Part shown: positions 15,519 through 23,304 of the stretch, piece after piece | Position numbering within the stretch: position 1 is the stretch's first letter | How the letters are laid out: each line of letters starts with the position of its first letter | From: Caulobacteraceae bacterium UBA5005 | Lineage (GTDB): Bacteria; Pseudomonadota; Alphaproteobacteria; Caulobacterales; Caulobacteraceae | Assembly: GCA_002398405.1 (NCBI GenBank) | Contig: DGYN01000082.1 | Span: 1 to 36,749, forward strand | Reading direction: 5' to 3' | Length of the DNA stretch: 36,749 bases | The notes under the pieces: model-generated | What the model saw: only the letters and a program-made list of their open reading frames with translations | Told to the model about the DNA's origin: nothing | Database searches by the model: none | Made by a program: the position numbers and the translations under genes

Positions 15519-15988
15519 CAGGAGAAAACCTCCGCCGCGGGGTTCGCCTTGCTGTAGGCGACGCGCCAGATCGCGAGGCCGGCGCAGACCCCCGAGACCG
15601 CGTAGATCGCGATCCACTCGACGAGCCGCGCCGGCCCGGCGTTGAACAGGATGAGAGACATGAACCCGGCCGGAACGGCCGCTCCCGCCAGCGCCATCGT
15701 CAGCCAGCCGCGCAAGGCCAGCTTGTCCAGCAACCACCACAACGGCGCCCCAAGGATTCCGATGCCCGCCGCCCAGGGTATGAGGGCGATGATGCTGCTG
15801 AAGGCCGCGAAGTAGATCCCGGCCCCCAGGGCGGGCGCCTCACCGCTGCCAAGTTCCATCACAAGAATGCCGGCCATGTTCGCCGCCGAACCGGCCGCCG
15901 CCCCCGCGAGGGCGCCAAGGACGGCGCGGCCCGTGGCGGTGCTGAGACGGTCTCCGCGAAGGGCGGACCGGATGAGAGGCGGCCGCAT
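15518..15988 (-). CDS. Small integral membrane protein, paralogue of its neighbour
   Basis: Encodes 156 residues with about four hydrophobic segments. The segment LGAPLWWLLDKLALRGW matches LAAPAWWLLHRLKLRRW in the next gene upstream, and the N-terminal ALAGAAAGSA resembles GLVAGAAVGGA there, so the two are tandem paralogues. The start is the ATG at 15988, which overlaps the upstream stop (TGATG); a GTG two codons earlier is possible. I do not recognise the family. Position between its paralogue and a desaturase suggests a membrane-lipid role, which is inference. Confidence 0.75.
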   Translation of the reverse strand: MRPPLIRSALRGDRLSTATGRAVLGALAGAAAGSAANMAGILVMELGSGEAPALGAGIYFAAFSSIIALIPWAAGIGILGAPLWWLLDKLALRGWLTMALAGAAVPAGFMSLILFNAGPARLVEWIAIYAVSGVCAGLAIWRVAYSKANPAAEVFS

Positions 15989-16350
15989 CAGCACACCGCC
16001 CCTTCAGCGGGCTTGCGGTAGGCATTGAGCCAGACGGTAAGCCCGACGATCGCGCCGAGGACGGAAAGGGCGCCAAACCAGGCGAAAAGCGCCGCGCTGG
16101 GCTTGGCCGGTATCGCCATGATCATGACGGGCAGCGGCGCCAACACCGCCCCGAGGCCCATGGCCGCCGACCAGCGGCGGAGCTTCAGCCGATGCAACAG
16201 CCACCAGGCCGGCGCAGCTAGGACCAGGAGGCCCACCATCCAGACCAGGAAGCCGATCACGACGGTTACAATGACAAGGGGCCCAGCGATGATCCCCGGC
16301 AATCCGGTGATCGCGCCGCCGACCGCGGCGCCTGCGACGAGGCCGCCCAT
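15988..16350 (-). CDS. Small integral membrane protein; true start probably upstream of the first ATG
   Basis: The ATG-initiated form has 120 residues and three to four hydrophobic segments with the motif APAWWLLHRLKLRRW. The frame stays open to 16413, and the extra residues (ending VVTAKSA before the ATG) align with TATGRAV of the paralogue, so they are probably translated. A perfect AGGAGG at 16419-16424 sits 5 bases before an in-frame ATT codon (16411-16413) and 11 before a CTG (16405-16407); no ATG, GTG or TTG lies between. The gene therefore seems to use a rare initiation codon, giving about 139-141 residues. First gene of the desaturase unit. Confidence 0.7.
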   Translation of the reverse strand: MGGLVAGAAVGGAITGLPGIIAGPLVIVTVVIGFLVWMVGLLVLAAPAWWLLHRLKLRRWSAAMGLGAVLAPLPVMIMAIPAKPSAALFAWFGALSVLGAIVGLTVWLNAYRKPAEGAVC

Positions 16351-16424
16351 GGCGCTCTTGGCGGTGACAACCCGCCCGGTACAGGCATGGACGAAATTGT
16401 GGATCAGGGAAATATCGGCCTCCT

Positions 16425-16497
16425 AGCAGTTAGCTATTTCCTTAAATAACTCTCTGCCAACTTGAAAGCTGTTAGTCAATCGCTTAATTAAGGCCCC
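16425..16497. promoter_or_regulatory. Divergent control region of the ArsR/desaturase locus
   Basis: This AT-rich 73-base gap separates divergent starts. It contains the perfect palindrome CTTAATTAAG (16483-16492) and an imperfect inverted repeat AGTTAGCTATTT / AAATAACT near 16429-16451. ArsR-type repressors bind imperfect AT-rich palindromes, so either could be the operator. A possible leftward promoter is TTGGCA with TAGCTA 18 bases on. These are motif readings only. Confidence 0.4.
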
Positions 16498-16809
16498 ATG
16501 CAGCGCGTCTTCGAAGCCCTCTCATCGACCGTCCGGCGAAAGATTCTCGCCTACCTCGCCCATGCCGACCTGACGGCGGGGGAGATCGCGGCGCGCTTTG
16601 CGATCAGCAAGCCGGCGGTCAGCCAGCACCTGTCGATCCTTGAGGCGGCGGGCCTGGTGACCAGCGAGAAGCGCGGCCAGTTCGTGCACTACGCCCTGGT
16701 GCGCGAGAGCCTGGTCAACACCCTGAACGACTACGTCCAGGAGGTGTGCCCGGTGTCCAAGCCGCTGAAGAAGGAAAGCAAGGCGATCGCCGCGAAGAAG
16801 GGCGGCTAG
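16498..16809 (+). CDS. ArsR-family winged-helix transcriptional regulator
   Basis: Encodes 103 residues. The winged helix-turn-helix is clear: LSSTVRRKILAYLAHADLT, then AGEIAARFAISKPAVSQHLS as recognition region, then a wing with HYAL. The metal-binding ELCVCDL motif of ArsR/SmtB sensors is absent; the only cysteine is in EVCPV, so it probably does not sense metal through the classical site. The C-terminus is lysine-rich. AAGG lies four bases before the ATG. Divergent placement suggests it represses the membrane-protein/desaturase unit and itself. Confidence 0.88.
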   Translation: MQRVFEALSSTVRRKILAYLAHADLTAGEIAARFAISKPAVSQHLSILEAAGLVTSEKRGQFVHYALVRESLVNTLNDYVQEVCPVSKPLKKESKAIAAKKGG

Positions 16810-16822
16810 GCGGCGCGCTGCC

Positions 16823-17602
16823 CTAGGACTTCACCTTCAGATGTGACGAGGCGTGTACACCGCGCCAATCCTTGAGCCAGCCGATCCCAAGACCGAACCC
16901 CGCCACCAGGACGGCGCCCGCGATGGCGACCCAGGCGGCGCCGGGCTGGTCCGCACGTTCTGCGGCGAAGACCCCGATCAGGCCCCAGGCGACGGGGATG
17001 GCGTAGACGGCTGAGGCGCGGGACCGCAGGACCAGAACCGCGGCGACGGTCACCGCGGCGATGCCGCCGATCGCCATGGGCGTGCGGGCGGCCTCGACGA
17101 TAAGGCCTTCGGCGGTCAGGACGGTGAGGATGTTCAGGGCTGACGCGGGCAAGAGCCAGCCGGCCAGGAGGGCGATCGGCCAGACGCCCAGGGCGTGTTC
17201 GATGCCGCTATTTGCCTGACCCCGGACGCGGAGCAGCGCCCAGAGGGCGGAGCCTGCGCACATCAGGATGATGGCGATGCTGGCCCAGCGGGCGTCCAGC
17301 GCGCTGGCGATGATCCAGGCGCCGCAGCCGGCTATGGCGAGGATCGATGGGGACAGGGCCCGGAAGAGGGGCTCCCGGTTACGCCCGAAAAGCTGCAGGG
17401 CGGCGTGGGCGATGAGGCCCGCATAGATCACGCCCCAGATCGAAAAGGCCCAACCGGCGGCCCGCAGGGTCTCGTCGCCGGCGTCGGCGAACTGGCGCTG
17501 GTCGAGGCCAAAGCCGGTGAAGGCCTGGAGGGCCGGAACGCCCAGGGCGAAGAGCACCGCGAGGACGAGCAGGGTTTTGCGGATCGACGGGGTCAGGGTC
17601 AT
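16823..17602 (-). CDS. TspO/MBR-like multi-pass membrane protein
   Basis: Encodes 259 residues, almost entirely hydrophobic segments. The stretch AAGWAFSIWGVIYAGLI resembles the W-x-x-F-x-x-W-x-x-I-Y pattern of TspO/MBR-related proteins, but the protein is longer than the classical 160-residue TspO, as in a common bacterial subgroup usually left uncharacterised. Ligand (porphyrin, lipid) unknown. The start is taken at ATG 17602; an in-frame TTG at 17647 would add 15 basic, proline-rich residues. It converges with the ArsR gene, leaving 13 bases between stops. Confidence 0.7.
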   Translation of the reverse strand: MTLTPSIRKTLLVLAVLFALGVPALQAFTGFGLDQRQFADAGDETLRAAGWAFSIWGVIYAGLIAHAALQLFGRNREPLFRALSPSILAIAGCGAWIIASALDARWASIAIILMCAGSALWALLRVRGQANSGIEHALGVWPIALLAGWLLPASALNILTVLTAEGLIVEAARTPMAIGGIAAVTVAAVLVLRSRASAVYAIPVAWGLIGVFAAERADQPGAAWVAIAGAVLVAGFGLGIGWLKDWRGVHASSHLKVKS

Positions 17603-17639
17603 GGGAGGAGTACGTTCCGGGCGCGGTTTTGGTTTACTT

Positions 17640-17658
17640 CCCTCCAAATTGTGGAGGG
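17640..17658. repeat. Small CCCTCC/GGAGGG hairpin
   Basis: A 6-base stem, CCCTCC and GGAGGG, around the loop AAATTGT lies 11 bases beyond the stop of the Smr-domain gene. It resembles the arms of the longer CCCTCCCC-type repeats. It may help end the leftward transcript, but no T-run follows. Confidence 0.4.
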
Positions 17659-17668
17659 CAAGGCCTGG

Positions 17669-18163
17669 TTACACCCCCGGCTTCTTCTTGAGCGCCACAT
17701 AGAGCGCGCCGTCGCCGCCGTGTTTCTGCGCGGCCGGAGAGACCCCGGCGACGATGTGGCGGAGGCTCTGCTTTGAGAGCCACTCCGGGGCGCGGGTCCA
17801 GAGGATGCCCGAACGGCCCGTGATGATCAGGACGGCGCGGTCGCCGGCCTCGTAGGACCGGCGCAGGAAGTTGGCGATGGCGGTCTCGGCGCGGTCTTGC
17901 GTCAGGCCGTGGAGATCGAGAGTCGCGGCGGCGGGGGTAGTTTCGCGGACGATGCGGCGCTTGCGGCCCGGTTCGATGTCCTCCGGAGGCGGCTGGGTGT
18001 TGACGTGCCGCGCCGGGACCAGGTCTTCGGCGGCGAGGATCATCGGTCCTGCCCGGGCGTCGATCTTCTGACCCTTGGGCGCGGCGCGGCCCTTGGCGGG
18101 TTTGACGGTGGCGGCGACCTTGGCCCAGAGCTTGGTCTCTTCGTCTCTGAGGCGGCGGACCAC
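17669..18163 (-). CDS. Smr-domain protein
   Basis: Encodes 164 residues. The C-terminal half is a Smr domain (residues about 78-160) with TLDLHGLTQDRAE, the conserved DLHG, and VLIITGRSG for the usual H/TGxG motif. Smr domains act as endonucleases on DNA or RNA; stand-alone proteobacterial versions have been linked to mRNA cleavage at stalled ribosomes. The basic N-terminal 75 residues look disordered. The start is a GTG at 18163, two bases after the mltA stop, with GGAG eight bases upstream, so it is coupled to mltA. Confidence 0.9.
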   Translation of the reverse strand: MVRRLRDEETKLWAKVAATVKPAKGRAAPKGQKIDARAGPMILAAEDLVPARHVNTQPPPEDIEPGRKRRIVRETTPAAATLDLHGLTQDRAETAIANFLRRSYEAGDRAVLIITGRSGILWTRAPEWLSKQSLRHIVAGVSPAAQKHGGDGALYVALKKKPGV

Positions 18164-18165
18164 GA

Positions 18166-19296
18166 TCAGTCTCCGCGCGGCACGAGGCGGAACATGCGCA
18201 GGTCGTGCCGGACGCGCCCGGCTTCACGGCCGGCGTCGTCGCCCCGGCCGAGATAAAGATCGGCGCGGATCGGGCCGCGGATCGCGCCGCCGGTGTCCAG
18301 CGCCATGACCAGCCGCCGGTAGGTGGGGAAGGCGCCGGCCAGGATCGGAGCGCGGCCGTCGATCCAGTAGAGGTCGCCGTAGCTGTGGTGGGCCGGGTCG
18401 ACGGCGATGGCGTGGCCGGCGGGGAGCGGGATGTTGGCGGCGCCTTTTGGCTCTTCGCCGTCATCCTCCGCCAGGGTGAAGAAGACGTAGCGCGGGTTGA
18501 TCCGCATGATCTCATTGGCGCGCTCGCCCCGGTGATCGGCCAGCCAGGTGCGGATGGCGTCGCCGGAGGTGTTGTTGGCGGGAAGCAGGCCCTTGTCCCG
18601 CATGGCGTTGGCGATGCCGGAAAAGGGCCGGGAATTGTGGGCGGCGAAAACCGCCTTCTTGCGGTCGCCGTTCTGGAAGACGAGCGTTCCCGAGCCCTGA
18701 ATCTGCAGGAAGAAGAGGTCCTCGGCCCGCATCCAGGCGATGGCGTCATTGGCCGGGCGCTTTTCGATCTCGGTGCGGGTGGCGTAGGCGCGGCCGGCTC
18801 GCAGGTCGGAAGGGGTCGGTCGCACCGGCATGTTGAAGTCGCCGCCCTTGCGGGTGCGGGCCTCATACTCGGGAGAGAAATAGGCCGTGAGGATGCCCTG
18901 GCCAGGCAGGGCCTCGACGCGGAAACCCTGTTCGAAGAAGGCGCGGGCTTCGCGGGCTGAGGGATCGCGCATCAGGCGGGCGCGGTTGCAGAGCGACTGG
19001 GCGGCGACGGCGCGCGCGGGGCCACACCCGGCCTGATAAGCCTCCAGGGCCGCGCGATGGTCGGCCTCGTCCCAGCCGGGCAGGGCGGCGGGGCCCAGGA
19101 CCTCCAGGGCCTGGGGCGCGACGGGCGGCGCTTCAGCCCCCGGAACAGGTCCGGGGGTGACGGGGGACTCGCGGGGCGGCAATGGCTGGATCAGCGTTCT
19201 CGACGGCCGCGAAGGCGCCGGCCGCTCGGGACGCGGGCTCGCGCAGGCGGTGAGCGTCAGGAAGACCAGGACGATGACGGGGACGATGCGCCGCAT
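18166..19296 (-). CDS. mltA: Membrane-bound lytic murein transglycosylase A (lipoprotein)
   Basis: Encodes 376 residues. MltA cleaves the MurNAc-GlcNAc bond of peptidoglycan with formation of a 1,6-anhydro ring. The N-terminus is a lipoprotein signal with lipobox LTAC (Cys18). The MltA domain shows FSPEYEARTRKGGDFNMPV and FFLQIQGSGTLVF, and the 3D domain carries ALDTGGAIRGPIRADLY with the probable catalytic Asp334. A proline-rich linker at 20-65 follows the lipid anchor. It is upstream of, and probably co-transcribed with, the Smr gene. Confidence 0.94.
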   Translation of the reverse strand: MRRIVPVIVLVFLTLTACASPRPERPAPSRPSRTLIQPLPPRESPVTPGPVPGAEAPPVAPQALEVLGPAALPGWDEADHRAALEAYQAGCGPARAVAAQSLCNRARLMRDPSAREARAFFEQGFRVEALPGQGILTAYFSPEYEARTRKGGDFNMPVRPTPSDLRAGRAYATRTEIEKRPANDAIAWMRAEDLFFLQIQGSGTLVFQNGDRKKAVFAAHNSRPFSGIANAMRDKGLLPANNTSGDAIRTWLADHRGERANEIMRINPRYVFFTLAEDDGEEPKGAANIPLPAGHAIAVDPAHHSYGDLYWIDGRAPILAGAFPTYRRLVMALDTGGAIRGPIRADLYLGRGDDAGREAGRVRHDLRMFRLVPRGD

Positions 19297-19346
19297 AGGG
19301 CCTTAGAATCGGATTCCGGGCGCGAAGGAAAGCGGGGACATTTCAA

Positions 19347-19462
19347 TCTCCCCTCCCGACGGGAGGGGAAGGCCGCGCGTCAGCGCGCCGGGGGAGGGCT
19401 TACGGTGGTAGGGGCTCGGGCGCCGTAAACCCACCCCCCGCCCCCGCCCTCAGGGCGGGGAG
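19347..19462. repeat. Inverted repeat between mltA and the Tim44-like gene
   Basis: About 116 bases with ends CTCCCCTCCCGACGGGAGGGG and CCGCCCTCAGGGCGGGGAG, each also a hairpin, and an inner CCGTAAACCC segment partly matching GGGCTTACGG. It fills the 168-base gap between two leftward genes. The remaining bases show no clear promoter. Confidence 0.65.
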
Positions 19463-19464
19463 TC

Positions 19465-20088
19465 CTAAGCCTCCGCCGCGTCGACACGGACCAGGAGCCA
19501 GTTGGGGTCGCGGCTGGCGAGGTTGCGTTCGAAGGTCCAGGCCTCGGCGGTGCGGCGGTCGTCGACGCTTTCGCCTTCCGGCCCCTTGGAGCGGTGGCGG
19601 TGTTCGGCCAGGAAGCGGACCTTGATCCTGGCCGTGTCGCCGTCGACCTTGATGGTCTCCAGGTCGCCGCGGGGCGGGTGGATGAACTCGACGGTTTCGG
19701 TTTCCCCGGCGTCGTCGCGCTCCTTCATGACCTTTTCGAAGCCGGTCATGACCTTGGGGGCCAGAAGGGTCTGCAGGGTTTCGCGGTCGCCTTCGGCGAA
19801 GGCGGTGACGATCATCTCATAGGCGGACCGCGCGCCCGCCATGAACCGGCCGACGTCAAAGGCGGGATCGCGCTGACGAAGGGCGGCAAGGCCGGTGAGC
19901 GCCACGGCGGGCTCCGGGCCGCCCTCGACCAGGGGCTCATCGGCGGGGGCCGCCAGGGGGCCGGGCTCAGGCTTCTTCTCCACATCCTCCGGCTGGCGGC
20001 CGACACGGCGGCCGAGAACCGCGTAGAGCTGGTAGAGCACCACGGCGGCCAGGACGGCGAGAAGGATGAGAGTCACGATGCGCGGCAA
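19465..20088 (-). CDS. Tim44-like domain protein
   Basis: Encodes 207 residues: an N-terminal transmembrane helix (residues 5-24), a charged proline-rich linker, then a Tim44-like domain from about residue 70 to the end, with VDDRRTAEAWTFERNLASRDPNWLLVRVD typical of the family. Mitochondrial Tim44 tethers the import motor; alphaproteobacterial homologues such as Caulobacter TimA are inner-membrane proteins of less certain role. The start appears to be a TTG at 20088 with AGGA seven bases upstream. It is divergent from secB, with 125 bases between the two starts. Confidence 0.87.
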   Translation of the reverse strand: MPRIVTLILLAVLAAVVLYQLYAVLGRRVGRQPEDVEKKPEPGPLAAPADEPLVEGGPEPAVALTGLAALRQRDPAFDVGRFMAGARSAYEMIVTAFAEGDRETLQTLLAPKVMTGFEKVMKERDDAGETETVEFIHPPRGDLETIKVDGDTARIKVRFLAEHRHRSKGPEGESVDDRRTAEAWTFERNLASRDPNWLLVRVDAAEA

Positions 20089-20213
20089 TCGAGTTTCCTA
20101 TGACTTAGGGGCGGGTCGCCTCATCTATATGGGGCCCGCCGTTGCACCCCCAAGGGTCGCGTGATAGCAGCGCGGCGTCCAAGCTCAAAGACCGCAAGGA
20201 AGAGACCACCGCC

Positions 20214-20750
20214 ATGGCCGACGAAAAGAAGGGCGCCGCCGACAAAGCGCCCGCGACAGAGGCGAACGCACCCGACGCCGCCAATGAGGCCCTCCAGCAA
20301 GGCGCGGGCCTGCGCGTCCTCGCCCAATTCATGCGCGATTTCTCCTTCGAGAACCCGCGCGCGCCCGATTCCCTGCGCGGCGAAAAGGCCCCCAAGATCG
20401 ACATGGATGTCGAGCTGGCGGCGCGCAACCGCACCGACGGCCTGTTCGAGGTGGACCTGAAGCTGACGGTCTCGGCCCTGCGCGAGACCGAGGTGGTGTT
20501 CCACGTGGAGGCCCTCTACGGCGGCCTCTTCCAGATCGAGGGCATCCCGGAAGCGGAAATGGAGGCGGTGCTGCTGATCGAGTGCCCGCGCTATCTGTTC
20601 CCGTTCGTGCGCCGGATCGTCGCCGACATCACGGCCGAGGGCGGCTTCCCGCCGTTCCGCATCGACCCGATCGACTTCGCCGGCATCTACATGGCGCGCC
20701 GGGCCGAGGGCGCGGTCGGCAAGACCGTCACGCCGATCGAAAAGGCCTAG
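20214..20750 (+). CDS. secB: Protein-export chaperone SecB
   Basis: Encodes 178 residues. SecB is a tetrameric cytoplasmic chaperone that keeps exported preproteins unfolded and delivers them to SecA. Recognisable segments are RVLAQFMRDFSFENPRAP, the beta-sheet core through EVVFHVEALYGGLF, and the family hallmark CPRYLFPFVRRIVADITAEGGFPP. The ATG at 20214 follows a GGAAGAG-type ribosome site; the upstream in-frame codons to 20142 are untypical. The stop shares CTAG with the stop of nth on the opposite strand. Confidence 0.95.
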   Translation: MADEKKGAADKAPATEANAPDAANEALQQGAGLRVLAQFMRDFSFENPRAPDSLRGEKAPKIDMDVELAARNRTDGLFEVDLKLTVSALRETEVVFHVEALYGGLFQIEGIPEAEMEAVLLIECPRYLFPFVRRIVADITAEGGFPPFRIDPIDFAGIYMARRAEGAVGKTVTPIEKA

Positions 20751-21400
20751 ATAAACAGGTCCCCTGACGGACAAAGGTCGCGGATCACGCAGGCCTCGCA
20801 TTTGGGCCTGCGCGCCACACAGGTGTAGCGGCCGTGCAGGATCAGCCAGTGGTGCGCCTTGGTCAGATAGGCGCCGGGGACGATGGCCATCAGGTCGCGC
20901 TCGACCGCGTCCGGGGTCTTACCGGCGGACAGCTTCAGGCGGTGGGAGACGCGGAAGACGTGGGTGTCGACCGCGATGGCCGGCTCAATCCCCAGCTCGT
21001 TCAGCACCACCGAGGCGGTCTTGCGGCCGACCCCCGGCAGGGACTGCAGGGCGGATCGCTCGAGGGGGACCTTGCCGCCGTACTGTTCGACGAGGATGCG
21101 GGAGAGGGCGACGACGTTCTTCGCCTTGGTGCGGTAGAGTCCGATGGACTGGATGTAGGGCATGAGGCCCTCGACGCCGAGGTCGAGCATCTGCTGGGGC
21201 GTCCAGGCGGCCTGATAGAGCCGGTCCGTGGCCTTGTTCACTGAGACATCGGTCGCCTGGGCCGAAAGCGCCACGGCGACCACCAGGGTGTAGGGGTCCT
21301 GAAAGCGGAGCTCGGTCTTGGGTTCGGGCATCACCTCCGCGAGGCGCGAGAAGATCTCTGCGACGCGGGCTTTTTCCTTCGGGGAGAGGCGTTTTTTCAT
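20747..21400 (-). CDS. nth: Endonuclease III (DNA glycosylase/AP lyase)
   Basis: Encodes 217 residues. Nth excises oxidised pyrimidines and nicks abasic sites. The helix-hairpin-helix LPGVGRKTA carries catalytic Lys127, and VDTHVFRVSHRL carries Asp145. Four cysteines (194, 201, 204, 210; C-x6-C-x2-C-x5-C) bind a [4Fe-4S] cluster. It is convergent with secB, and both stop codons lie in the same CTAG. Its start lies 51 bases from the divergent DUF2244 gene. Confidence 0.97.
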   Translation of the reverse strand: MKKRLSPKEKARVAEIFSRLAEVMPEPKTELRFQDPYTLVVAVALSAQATDVSVNKATDRLYQAAWTPQQMLDLGVEGLMPYIQSIGLYRTKAKNVVALSRILVEQYGGKVPLERSALQSLPGVGRKTASVVLNELGIEPAIAVDTHVFRVSHRLKLSAGKTPDAVERDLMAIVPGAYLTKAHHWLILHGRYTCVARRPKCEACVIRDLCPSGDLFI

Positions 21401-21451
21401 CGGACGCCGAAGATGCGATGCGCCGCCCGCTGAGCCAAGCTAGGATGAGGC

Positions 21452-21892
21452 ATGGTCCTCTATATGGATGCGGAGATCACCCCGGCCCGGTCGCTCTCCA
21501 GGCGCGGCATGGGGATCGTGATCGGCGTCACGGCGGGCCTGGCGCTCATTCCGGCGGTCGTTTTCACCGCGATCGGGGCGCCGCTGGTGCTGCCGTTCCT
21601 GGGCGCCGACGTGCTGGGGCTCTGGTACGCCTTTCACCTGATGAGGAAGGCCGTGCGGGCCGAGCGGGTGCGGGTCTCGGCCGAGGCCGTCGAGGTGCTG
21701 CGGGACGAGGCGTCGGTGTGGACCTCGCCGACGGCCTTCACCAGGGTCGAGGAATTCGAGACGGCGGTCAGGCTGCGCGTCTCCGGACGGCGGACCAGCG
21801 TGGCGCGGGCCTTGAGCCCCGAGGAGCGGCACGCGTTCGCCGTGGCCCTGGAGGATGCAATCCGGGCCGCGCGGCGGGAGCGGTATAGCTAG
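21452..21892 (+). CDS. DUF2244 integral membrane protein
   Basis: Encodes 146 residues with two adjacent transmembrane helices (about 20-45 and 47-65, the second containing LGLWYAFH), followed by a cytoplasmic beta-rich part with VRVSAEAVEVLRDE. This matches the DUF2244 family, which often sits beside nth or cytochrome oxidase genes in alphaproteobacteria; the function is unknown. AGGA is eight bases before the ATG. The TAG stop is followed by a long inverted repeat. Confidence 0.8.
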   Translation: MVLYMDAEITPARSLSRRGMGIVIGVTAGLALIPAVVFTAIGAPLVLPFLGADVLGLWYAFHLMRKAVRAERVRVSAEAVEVLRDEASVWTSPTAFTRVEEFETAVRLRVSGRRTSVARALSPEERHAFAVALEDAIRAARRERYS

Positions 21893-21896
21893 ACAT

Positions 21897-22043
21897 CTTC
21901 CCTCCCCTTCATGGGGAGGGTGGCTCCCGAAGGGAGACGGGTGGGGAAGTGGCGGACACGCGCAGGCGGGCCGGTGGGCTCCATCAGACTCCCCCACCCG
22001 CTTTCGCTTTGCTCAAGCACCCTCCCCATGAAGGGGAGGGAAG
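21897..22043. repeat. Long inverted repeat, type a, copy 1 (147 bases)
   Basis: The ends are perfect 26-base inverted repeats (21897-21922 and 22018-22043), each also a hairpin of the form CCCTCCCCTTCATGGGGAGGG. Inside, GACGGGTGGGGAAGTGGCGG recurs identically in the copy at 29750-29895, so the two are homologous elements. The right arm's AAGGGGAGGGAAGG lies just before the next gene and may contribute its ribosome site. Confidence 0.85.
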
Positions 22044-22056
22044 GGTATGAGATCCC

Positions 22057-23304
22057 ATGACCTACGACGCCGATGTGATCATCGCGGGCGCCGGGATGAC
22101 CGGGGCGACCTTGGCCTTGGCGCTGAAGAGCGGGGGCCTCACGCCCGTTCTCATCGATCCCCTGGTGTTCGAAATCCAGACCGCCCCGGCCTTTGACGGC
22201 CGGGCCTCGGCGATCGCCTTTTCGTCCTTTCGGCAATGGCTGCAGATCGGGGTGGGGGAGGCGCTTGTGCCCCACGCCCAGCGGATCGAGCAGATCCTGG
22301 TCACCGACGGCAAGGCGCCGGGAGCGTCCCGGTCGCGGGGCATGCGTTCGTTCCTGCGGTTCGACGCGGACGAGATCGCCGACGCGGTCGAGGGCGAGCC
22401 GCTGGGCTATATGATCGAAAACCGGCACATCCGCGCGGCGCTGGGCCAGGCCGTGGTGGCCCAGGGGATCGAGGTTCTGGCCCCGGCCAAGGTCGCGAGC
22501 GTCGAGGTTCAGGGCGCCGGGGCGGCGGTGAGGCTGGATGACGGCCGCACCCTGACCGCGCCGCTGGTCGTCGGCGCCGAGGGCCGGTTCTCTCCCGTGC
22601 GCCAGGCGGCCGGCATCGGGGTCATCGGCTGGGACTATCCGCAGGCCGGGATCGTCGCGACCGTGGCCTTCGAGGAAGACCATGAGGGCGTGGCGCACGA
22701 ATATTTCCTGCCGTCGGGCCCCTTCGCCATCCTGCCCCTGACCGGCAAGCGCGCCAGCCTGGTGTGGACCGAGAGCGTCGAGCGCGGGAAGGCGCTGACC
22801 GCCGCGCGGCCGGAGGTTGTCGAAGCCCACCTGGCCCGGCGGTTTGGGGAATTTGTCGGCGCGGTGAAACTGGATGGCCCGAGGTTCTCCTATCCGCTGT
22901 CGCTGCAGCTGGCCGAACGGATGTATGCCGAGCGGATCGCCATCCTGGGCGACGCCGCCCACGCCATCCACCCGATCGCCGGCCAGGGCCTGAACCTGGG
23001 TTTGAAAGATGCGGCGGCGCTCGCCGAAGTGCTGGTCGACGCCGTGCGGCTGGGCGAAGATATGGGCTCGACCATCGTTCTGGAGCGCTATGCCGCCTGG
23101 CGGCGGTTCGACAACGTGGCCCTGGCGGCGGCGACGGACGTCTTCAACAGGCTGTTCTCCACCGACGACCGGCTGGTGCGGGCCGCGCGCGGCGTCGGCA
23201 TGGGGATCGTCAACAGGATCGGCCCGGCCCGGCGGTTCTTCATGCAGGAAGCGGGCGGCGCGGTGGGGGATCTGCCGCGGCTGTTGAGGGGCGTGCCGCT
23301 CTAG
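22057..23304 (+). CDS. UbiH/UbiF-family FAD-dependent ubiquinone hydroxylase
   Basis: Encodes 415 residues. These flavoprotein monooxygenases add ring hydroxyls during ubiquinone synthesis. The FAD-binding Rossmann motif GAGMTG (11-16), the DG-like motif VVGAEGRFSPVR and the second FAD motif GDAAHAIHPIAGQGLNLGLKD (from residue 298) are present. Which ring position is hydroxylated (UbiH, UbiF or the alphaproteobacterial UbiL) cannot be read from sequence. The TAG stop directly abuts a palindromic element at 23304. Confidence 0.9.
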   Translation: MTYDADVIIAGAGMTGATLALALKSGGLTPVLIDPLVFEIQTAPAFDGRASAIAFSSFRQWLQIGVGEALVPHAQRIEQILVTDGKAPGASRSRGMRSFLRFDADEIADAVEGEPLGYMIENRHIRAALGQAVVAQGIEVLAPAKVASVEVQGAGAAVRLDDGRTLTAPLVVGAEGRFSPVRQAAGIGVIGWDYPQAGIVATVAFEEDHEGVAHEYFLPSGPFAILPLTGKRASLVWTESVERGKALTAARPEVVEAHLARRFGEFVGAVKLDGPRFSYPLSLQLAERMYAERIAILGDAAHAIHPIAGQGLNLGLKDAAALAEVLVDAVRLGEDMGSTIVLERYAAWRRFDNVALAAATDVFNRLFSTDDRLVRAARGVGMGIVNRIGPARRFFMQEAGGAVGDLPRLLRGVPL

